Below, piece after piece: positions 57,277-64,000 of a stretch of DNA of 64,000 bases. The notes beneath the pieces are model-generated. The model was not told the origin of the DNA and made no database searches. It was given only the letters and a program-made list of their open reading frames with translations. A program made the translations under genes and the position numbers. The stretch covers positions 290,254-354,253 of the forward strand of contig CAJINV010000005.1 of NCBI GenBank assembly GCA_905178155.1. Reading direction: 5' to 3'. Source of the DNA: Amoebophrya sp. A120 (Eukaryota > Sar > Dinophyceae > Syndiniales > Amoebophryaceae). Position 1 is the stretch's first letter. The number at the start of each line of letters is the position of its first letter.

Positions 57277-60200
57277 ATGTCGGCGGCATCGTCGCCCAAC
57301 CCGCGGGCGGCCGCGGGTCAGGCCCAGCAGGCGGTGAACCGGGTTGAGCAAATTGCGAACCAGCTGAATGTAAGTCCCTTCACGTTGAAAGTCGGGGCCG
57401 GGGCCGTCGCCGGGGCGGTGGTGTCGACCGCGGTGCTGGGAAAAAAGGCAAACTTCCCCGTAGAAGCGCCACCAAAAAACACGGCAGAAACGTTGCCAGT
57501 GTTCGAGGAAGGAGAGATCGTTTACACCGCGGACCCGGCGGCGGAAGTACTATTACACTTTGCTATTGGGCGACGCGTTCACTTCTGCAAAAATTATGCG
57601 AATTTATTCACAACTTATCGGAAGTTGTGGAAGTCCAAGTTCTCCTGCTTTCATGTACTTTACTTACACTGGACATTCGGAAAAAAGCATCGATCGACCT
57701 TTACTCAAATAAAAATTTCCTGCAGGTTAAACTCCACCCAGCCAAGGCCGGCCCTGCGTCGCTGCAAGCCGCCCCGGCGGAAACGATCATAGACATAATA
57801 GGCCGAATAGAAGCGAAGTCGCCGAATGTGCTCTGCCTATCCGTGGAGAGGCCCTGCCCGAAAAACGACGGACAAGGGGCACTCTCGCTGCCGCCAGAAA
57901 AGTGGACCAGTTGGACTTGGAAGGAGTTCATAGAAGACAGCAAGCTCGCGGCGAAGGCTTTTATGGAGCTTGGTATGGCGCATTTTGGGTCCGTAACCTG
58001 TTTTGGGGTGAACGCGCCGGAATGGCACCTATCGGCAATAGGATCGATCCTTGCCGGCGGAAAAGTAGCAGGGATCTACCCAAGTGACACGGTATACTTG
58101 ATTCATCACAAGAACGTCGTCCTTCTGTTGACGTTGTGTCTGACGCCGTTGCATGTTGAGCTACATGTTTTTGCAGTGTGCTTTTTTTACGATTTGCAAA
58201 GCCCGTAGCACTAGTACCAGCGTCGTAATCCCATATTGAAGTTGAAAAATAGACAAAGAGCAATGCATTTTCAGGTCGAGCACTGCATCTTCAAGAACAA
58301 GTGCGCCGGCGCCACCGTGGCAATAGTGGAAACCTGCGAGAAGGCGAAAATGGTTTTGGACAACATTGCGCAGCTGCCACGTATGAAGGCGGTGGTAGTG
58401 TTTGATCCTGAAGCGAAATTTGAGGAAGTAACCAGTGGTGCGGGCTGCAAATATATGCGTTGGGACACGATGATGAAGTGGGCAAAAACCCTGAAAAATC
58501 AAGACGCAGAGCTCAAACAGAGGATGAACAAGGTAGAGTACTACTTTCGAAGGCCGGATTTTGATCATGCGGAGTACTAGTTGTATTCAGATACACCACT
58601 TCTAGTAAACTACTAGTGACGCAGCTTGATTGCTCTCTACCGTTTGTGAAGAACAAGTATTGCTCGCTACTTCTGATTTGTATGAAGGTAAAAAGAAAGG
58701 GAAAGGTGCGGTCTCTCTAAGTTGATGAAACTACGAATGGGAAAAATATGATATCTTTGGTGCTACATCAGATCCGACCCGGCCACGCGATGAACGTGGT
58801 ATATACGAGCGGGACAACGGGAAATCCAAAAGGTGTCATGCTTTCGCAGGACAATAGCTGGAGCACGTGTGCCATCTTCCTCAAGCCAGTCACGCAGGAC
58901 CTGACCCCGCCACACCGAATTTTGTCCTACTTACCGCTACCACACGTCACCGGCTTCTTGGCCGACATCGCGCTGCCGATGTGGCTGGTATAAGATAACG
59001 GGGCTGTAATTTTACCTACTTATGCTGATCATGTGCCTGATCACTTGTGTTTGAGTTTTTCTCTGGTGTAACGAACATGATTCAGTGTGTCAGTAAAGAA
59101 TATGCTCTCGTCGAGGCGGCTTTTGCAGTCCTCCGCTTGTACGGGGCGTCAAGTATCAGGTGACAGCACAGCTCAGGAATGCTCCTAGCGCAGCGCCGGA
59201 GAGGGCTTGGATTTCAGCTTTATTATGAAAAAAACTATAGAACAACTTCTACTTTCAGACGGCCAACAGCCAGCCGACCTCGATCTATTTCGCGCGGCCG
59301 TATGACTTGAAAGAGTCCACGATCGGCTCGCGCCTCCTGACCGTGCGGCCCACGATCTTCGTGGCCGTGCCGCGCGTGTATGAAAAGATTGCGGAGAAGC
59401 TCAAAGCCGTTGCAGCCACTGTGACGGGCCCGATGAAGGCGATCAGCACCTGGGCAAAGGCGAAAAACAGCGAACACATGGGGATGCGACAGTTCGGGAA
59501 GGGAAACGGCGAGTACCCGGCGAATTTCACCCCGGCCAACTTTGTCATGGGCAAGGTCCGGCAAAAATTAGGGTTGGATCAGGCACAATGCTTGATATCC
59601 GGTGCGGCACCGATTACCATGGAGACCTTGGACTACTTTGGGAGTTTGGGTAAGTACAAAAAAATGTTCTAGGTGCTAGTTTTCTTCTTGGGCAGAACTG
59701 AGTAGTAAAAAGAAGGTGGACGCGATAAGTAGACACGACTTCCTTATCTTCTGGGGTTTCTTTAGTAGAACCAGTTTGTGTAATTTTCGTCTCGTACGCA
59801 GAGCCAGATCGAAAGCAGCACGAAAACAATTGCTCACACGACTTCTCAGGCCTGATGATTTTGGAACTGTACGGCATGTCGGAGTCCACGGGGCCGACCA
59901 CGCTGAACACCCTGCGCACCGTGAAGTGGGGCACCATCGGGTACGCTCCGCAGGGGGTGGAAGTGGGGGTGTTTAACACGATGGACCCGAAGAACCCGAT
60001 GCAGTGGGTAAAACCTATGGCGTTCTCAACTGTTAAGTACATTCTCAGCTGTTGCATGAATTTGCGATGCAAAAATGGCAAAAGTGAAATGGGTGGCCTT
60101 CCGTATTTTGCATGACAGGTTTGGTACAGATTCGCAGCTTGTTTGGCACTTCGAGAACTCGCCATGCGAAGCAGCTTGGCCGTGTCGATTTTGGTAGTAA

Positions 60201-61657
60201 ATTTGCATGACAAGTCATGTAAGAACAGTTGATAATGTAACATTTGAGAACGCCATAAAACCCTGCGCCGATTTGTCCGCGCCGAGCGAGTATCAAATGC
60301 AAATATGTCTAGGTCTGGAAGAGTGCAGATTTTTCTCATGCTGTTTTTGCATGCCTCAGAAGGTGTGGCATGGAGGCCTTAGCATCACAGGCATTCATAA
60401 GGTTCCGCAATGCCCAATGCGCATGACAAATGCCCCATTTTCGTGACAGAGAATGGGCAACTTTTGCTGCCTATGCATGAGAGGTTTGTGTGTGTTGCGA
60501 AATGCGCATGAGAAGTTTAACTCCTCCCAGACCCAGACATATTTGCATTTGATAGCGAGCAGGAGCAGGGAGAGCTGTGCTTTCGGGGTCGGCACATCAT
60601 GATGGGGTACCTGGCAAACCCAGATCTGGGGGAGGAGCACATGGCCGAGGTCAAGAAAAAGAACAAGGAGGCGCTGGTACCTGGGGGCTGGATGCTGTCC
60701 GGGGATAAGGCCTGCATGGATAAGGACGGTATAATTCATTCGAAGCTGTTGTACTTGCTTCTATTCGGCAGTAGAGGTGTTTCTTGTTGTTTATTGCGGT
60801 GGTAGGTTCTCCTTATTTCCATGATGTTTGCTGTTATTTCTTGGAAGATAGATATGGTCAAAAATCCAGGTTTTTTCCGCATCACGGGGCGATACAAGGA
60901 ATTGATTATCACTGCCGGGTATCAAATGCAACCATGTCTTGGTCTGGAAATCTGCTAGGTTCGTCATGCAGGTTTTCCATGCGGCTCCATGAGGTCTTGA
61001 ATGCAGGACTTAGCCACCTAGCATGACAGATTCTGTGTTTAGGGTCTCTGCCGGTTCTATCCTGCATGAGAAACTCCTGCTTAATTTGGTCAAAGAAAAT
61101 GGGCAAACCTCATTGAGATTCATGCAAGAGAGATTAGATTTTCGTGTGGGTGTGACTCACAGGGCCTCCTCGCATCACAAGTGTACACTCTTCCAGACCC
61201 GGATGCATTTGCAATGCATAGTTGGGGTGAAAACGTCGCCCCTGTCCCCATCGAGGACTGGCTGAAGTCGAATTACACCGCGATCTCCAATGTGATGATG
61301 GTCGGGGACAAGAAAAAGTACAATGTCATTCTTGTCACGCTGAAAACCAAGGGCGCCACGGGGGAGCTGCCGGGCGGGGACGAACTGGACGGGGAGGCGC
61401 TGAAAATCGCCCCCGGGGTCACATCCTTGGCGCAGGCCATGAAGGATGACCGGGTATTGAAGTACATCCAGGGCGCCGTGGATGCGGTAAACAAAGAACC
61501 CAAGATCGTCATCTCCAATGCCTGCAAGGTGCAGTTTTTCCGCATTCTCCCGAGGGATTTCTCTATCCAAACAGAGGAGTTCACGCCCACGTTAAAGCTG
61601 AAGCGGTCGGTCGCGGTGGAAATTTGGAAAGATTATATCGATCAGATGTACCAGTAA
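57277..61657 (+). CDS. ACSBG: Long-chain acyl-CoA synthetase, bubblegum (ACSBG) type (787 aa)
   Basis: Ten exons: 57277-57546, 57726-58091, 58275-58532, 58772-58987, 59259-59649, 59850-60015, 60263-60290, 60560-60728, 60852-60919, 61226-61657. Total 788 codons. Six introns are GT-AG and three are introners. It activates long-chain fatty acids with ATP and CoA. Visible motifs: AMP-binding loop YTSGTTGNPKG (309-319), L-S-Y-L-P-L-P-H-V, V-P-R-V-Y-E-K-I, L-I-S-G-A-A-P-I, the L-Y-G-M-S-E-S-T-G motif, G-W-M-L-S-G-D, and I-T-G-R-Y-K-E-L-I-I-T-A-G-G-E-N-V, which is typical of the bubblegum branch. The N-terminal extension has a hydrophobic segment (V-G-A-G-A-V-A-G-A-V-V-S) that may anchor or target it. 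The ATG at 57277 is the first in frame after the upstream non-ATG region. Domain order and length fit the family. Confidence 0.93.
60016..60257. mobile_element. Introner family F
   Basis: Left TATGGCGTTCTCAACTGTTA; right ends TTTGAGAACGCCATA. Shares the CTCAAA-GTTACA terminal motif with the copy at 37329. Exact duplication aaacc (60011-60015, 60258-60262). Removal gives W-V-K-P-C-A-D-L-S. Confidence 0.93.
60291..60554. mobile_element. Introner family A
   Basis: Left TATCAAATGCAAATATGTCT; right ends ATATTTGCATTTGATA. Exact duplication gcgag (60286-60290, 60555-60559). Just 28 bp of exon separates it from the preceding introner. Removal gives A-P-S-E-Q-E-Q-G-E-L. Confidence 0.95.
60920..61220. 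mobile_element. Introner family A, long and diverged
   Basis: Left TATCAAATGCAACCATGTCT; right ends GGATGCATTTGCAATGCATA. Flanks ccggg/gttgg no longer match. Splicing 60920-61225 rebuilds the conserved I-I-T-A-G-G-E-N-V-A-P-V exactly, which fixes the borders despite the lost duplication. Confidence 0.9.
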
Positions 61658-62520
61658 AGATTTTCCTGAGAGGACCACGCTACCGGGCGGCAACTAGGTA
61701 GTAGCTTAGTGGTGTAAAATCATACCTGCTCTACTACTCCATACGGAAAAGGAAGAGCGGTAGGTAACAGTTGTCCACAAGATAGCGTAATAGAAGCTCT
61801 CTCAAGTTCGTTGTCATGCATCGCCGCGTGTTTCTCACCGAAAGTGAATAAGGAAAGGCCAATAAGAATTTACACGGGATCAATATTCTCGAATGACAAA
61901 ATAAGTAAGTCTAATGAGTTCTTTTGAATAATATCGCAAACAAGATGAACAATACATCATATATACAACATATCTACTGCATCGGAGGAAGAGATGGTGT
62001 AAATAATCCACGAATTTTCCCGGGGACAAATAATGCATGTGGGAAATGCCACAATTTTGTGCTCCCCCTTCAAATTTTGAAGACTTCTCTACCATGCCTC
62101 CACATGCGAAAGCCTGGCGAAGCCACGTTTTCCCGTCAACCAGAAGATTTCTGCAACAATCGGCTATCATTTTTCGAAAGAAGAGAAGCAATTGCGCGAC
62201 AACTTTTTCAAAACTAAGGAGAAGCAAAGAAACAAACATAGCTTCACCCACTGTACGGAGCGAAGTCGTGACGCTTTCGGCGATGGGAAGTGGATTCTGT
62301 TTCTTACCACCTCGCAGCTGTTGTAATGGTGACCCGTGATCGGTTTACTTATCGTTATCACGACGTACTATCTACGTCTTCAAGGCGCCACCGTTTTCGG
62401 TTTGATGCCAGGGCCCTTGCGAAAGGCGAATGTTGACTCTTCTGTCTGCACTGCTAAATCTTCAAAATCCTTTCTCGGTCGTGATTTCTCCGGTCGGACT
62501 TGCTGTAATTCGGAGGTAAT

Positions 62521-62548
62521 GTTTTGTTTGATGATCGGGGGTGACTCG
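62521..62548 (+). repeat. 28-bp direct repeat, left copy
   Basis: GTTTTGTTTGATGATCGGGG followed by GTGACTCG, identical to 63669-63696. The two copies bracket the GC-rich block and are 1148 bp apart start to start. Confidence 0.9.
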
Positions 62549-63539
62549 CAATGCCTCCCCTTGGAAGAATCTATCTGCTGCGCTTTTTGTGTTTTGTGGC
62601 TGCCACACCCTCGCGCCTAAAGTTCTCCGCTATTTTTTTTGAAAGGCGGCCACGTTCATCAAAGGCGTCTGGCTTTTCTTCCTCTGGTCGGTAGAGACGT
62701 GGCGAGTAATGTTATAGCTAACCTTCGCGCGCCCGTCTTGTTTTAGGGCTCTTTGCCGAAAGTTTTCGAGGCTTTCGCCTTGCGAAGTTCCAGGGAGGGA
62801 TTCCATTTGTGTCTCCTTCCCTCGGAAGGGGTGTGTCTCTGGGAATTCCGTCTTCATTTCGCCTTCCCTCGGAAGATCCATCCGTCCCTCTCGGAGTTAC
62901 ATTCCCGCTTCGCCTCCTCTCGGGAGACCCATTGCTCATGGGATTCCGTTTCCATTTCGCCTTCCTGGGGATGGTGTCAGTCTCGGGGGATTCCGTTTTG
63001 CCTTCCTGCGGAAGGTGTCTCGGGGGCCGCCATTTCGCCTTCCTTGCCCTCTGGTAGGTCTCTCCCTGGCGGAAGGACCGCTGCTTGATTGCCTCGTGGG
63101 GGAGTGTGAGTTGTTTATTTCCTGGCTGGCGCGAAGCTTTCGCCATCGACTCCAGATTGATGAATGGCCCGAGCTTATTGACACCTCCTGCGCGACGTGG
63201 GTGGTTCGGGGTTTTTCTGTGCCCGGGCTCGCCGAGGCGTTTTGGATTCGGCTTCGGAGCGCGCAGGTTTGCGGCTGTCCGGGGCTGTGCGCGTGTGCTT
63301 ACAGCTTTTGCGCCGGGGGCCCCGGGTTTTTTCTTTTGTGTCCCGGGGCCTCGTCACATCTACGCCCCGGGGCCCCGGAACATGCATGGCCCGTCGGAAG
63401 GCAGGCCAGCCTTCGGTAAAGGTAGGGAGGCGGGGGGCCCGAAGCACAGGCTGGCGCGTGCATGGTGAATAACGTTTGGCGGTGGAGGAGATAACGGGGC
63501 CCGCGCAGTGCTTCTCGCGGAAACGGGAAACGGGACACG

Positions 63540-63660
63540 CAACTTGATTCTAGGACCAAACCTGATTCCAGTCAACTTGATTCCAGAGTCCAACTTGATT
63601 CCATTTAACTTGATTCCGGTTACCAACTTGATTCCAACAATTTGACCAACTTGATTCCTT
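63540..63660 (+). repeat. Imperfect short repeat, AACTTGATTCC motif
   Basis: The phrase [AC]AACTTGATTCC or a one-base variant recurs about seven times at irregular 15-24-bp spacing, ending just before the right copy of the 28-bp repeat. It could be a minisatellite or a protein-binding cluster. Confidence 0.85.
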
Positions 63661-63668
63661 GGATGTCC

Positions 63669-63696
63669 GTTTTGTTTGATGATCGGGGGTGACTCG
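63669..63696 (+). repeat. 28-bp direct repeat, right copy
   Basis: Identical to 62521-62548. The pair might be the ends of an inserted element, but I see no element-encoded protein between them. Confidence 0.9.
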
Positions 63697-64000
63697 ATTT
63701 TGCTACCACTGGTGAGCAAAATGGAATTTTTTGACTGATAATTTGTCGTTCGGTCGCAGAATCCCTGCAGTCTTCTAGGTTTCCGTTGCTCGGAGGTGCG
63801 TGAGGCAGACGACAAATGCGCCCCAACGTCCAAAATGCAAAATGAAAATGGTTTTTATTACGACGCACTATCAATAGCATTCGTTTTCGTGACAGTGTAG
63901 GACTAGAAGCATTACGACAGAGTCAATGAGTAGCCCCTTCGGCTAGATACCCACGACAACGAATCACCGACGACCCCAGGTCATCGTGTTTGTAGTGTTT

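Larger units (their letters stand above)
61658..64000. other. Intergenic region with GC-rich repeat-bearing block
   Basis: No confident gene to the window end. From 61658 to 62500 it is ordinary intergenic sequence. From about 62750 to 63480 it is GC-rich with loosely repeated phrases such as TTCCGTTT...CATTTCGCCTTCC and CCTCGGAAGG at 62790-63050. The open frames there (for example 63015-63419) look compositional. Two direct repeats and a short tandem-like run are listed separately. Confidence 0.6.

Noticed and set aside
62718-63472. Several overlapping open frames in the GC-rich block near the window end
   Set aside because: Multiple frames on both strands are open at once and reflect composition; none has a motif or matches a neighbour.

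Overview
This is eukaryotic nuclear DNA with split genes and many introns. Every gene I can support lies on the + strand. The best fit is a dinoflagellate-lineage alveolate, most likely a parasitic syndinian such as Amoebophrya. That is inferred from three things: a one-way gene array, huge cysteine-rich surface proteins, and above all introns that are introner elements, meaning short transposon-like units with inverted ends, target-site duplications and no GT-AG borders. From memory, such introns are described in Amoebophrya. No taxonomic marker is present to prove the assignment.

Layout: (1) 1-1566, the 3' end of a coiled-coil gene. (2) 2800-15892, 17377-24981 and 26261-31986, three tandem paralogues for giant type I membrane proteins. 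Each runs: signal peptide ending V-x-[AG] before F-Q-[FY], cysteine-rich modules, Thr-rich linker, one membrane helix, charged Lys-rich tail. The tails share an R-K-S-[LM]-A-Q motif. The first also has TSP1-like and EGF-like modules, including seven identical 192-bp units and seven 120-bp units. (3) 33386-38715, a kinesin-3-like motor with an FHA-like domain. (4) 39444-40675, a small unknown protein; 41188-44761, a Ser/Thr-rich unknown protein; 46310-51450, a multi-exon protein with a weak FtsJ-methyltransferase-like segment. (5) 51451-54123, GC-rich DNA with no confident gene. (6) 54124-55052, a centrin/calmodulin-like EF-hand protein; 55738-56502, a Ctf8 homologue; 57277-61657, a bubblegum-type acyl-CoA synthetase. 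(7) 61658-64000, repeat-bearing intergenic DNA.

The most striking feature is 33 introner-type introns in the exons. Each starts with TA and ends with TA (CA in one case), has inverted termini, and is flanked by a 5-bp direct repeat that is exact in 20 of 33. Removing the element plus one repeat copy restores the reading frame every time and rebuilds conserved motifs. With these introns and about 21 GT-AG introns removed, all nine complete multi-exon models have lengths divisible by three. At least six terminal families occur (called A-F here). Families A, B and D occur in both orientations, so opposite strands of the same element are both removed as introns.

The gene models are hand-built by splicing; none is checked against RNA.
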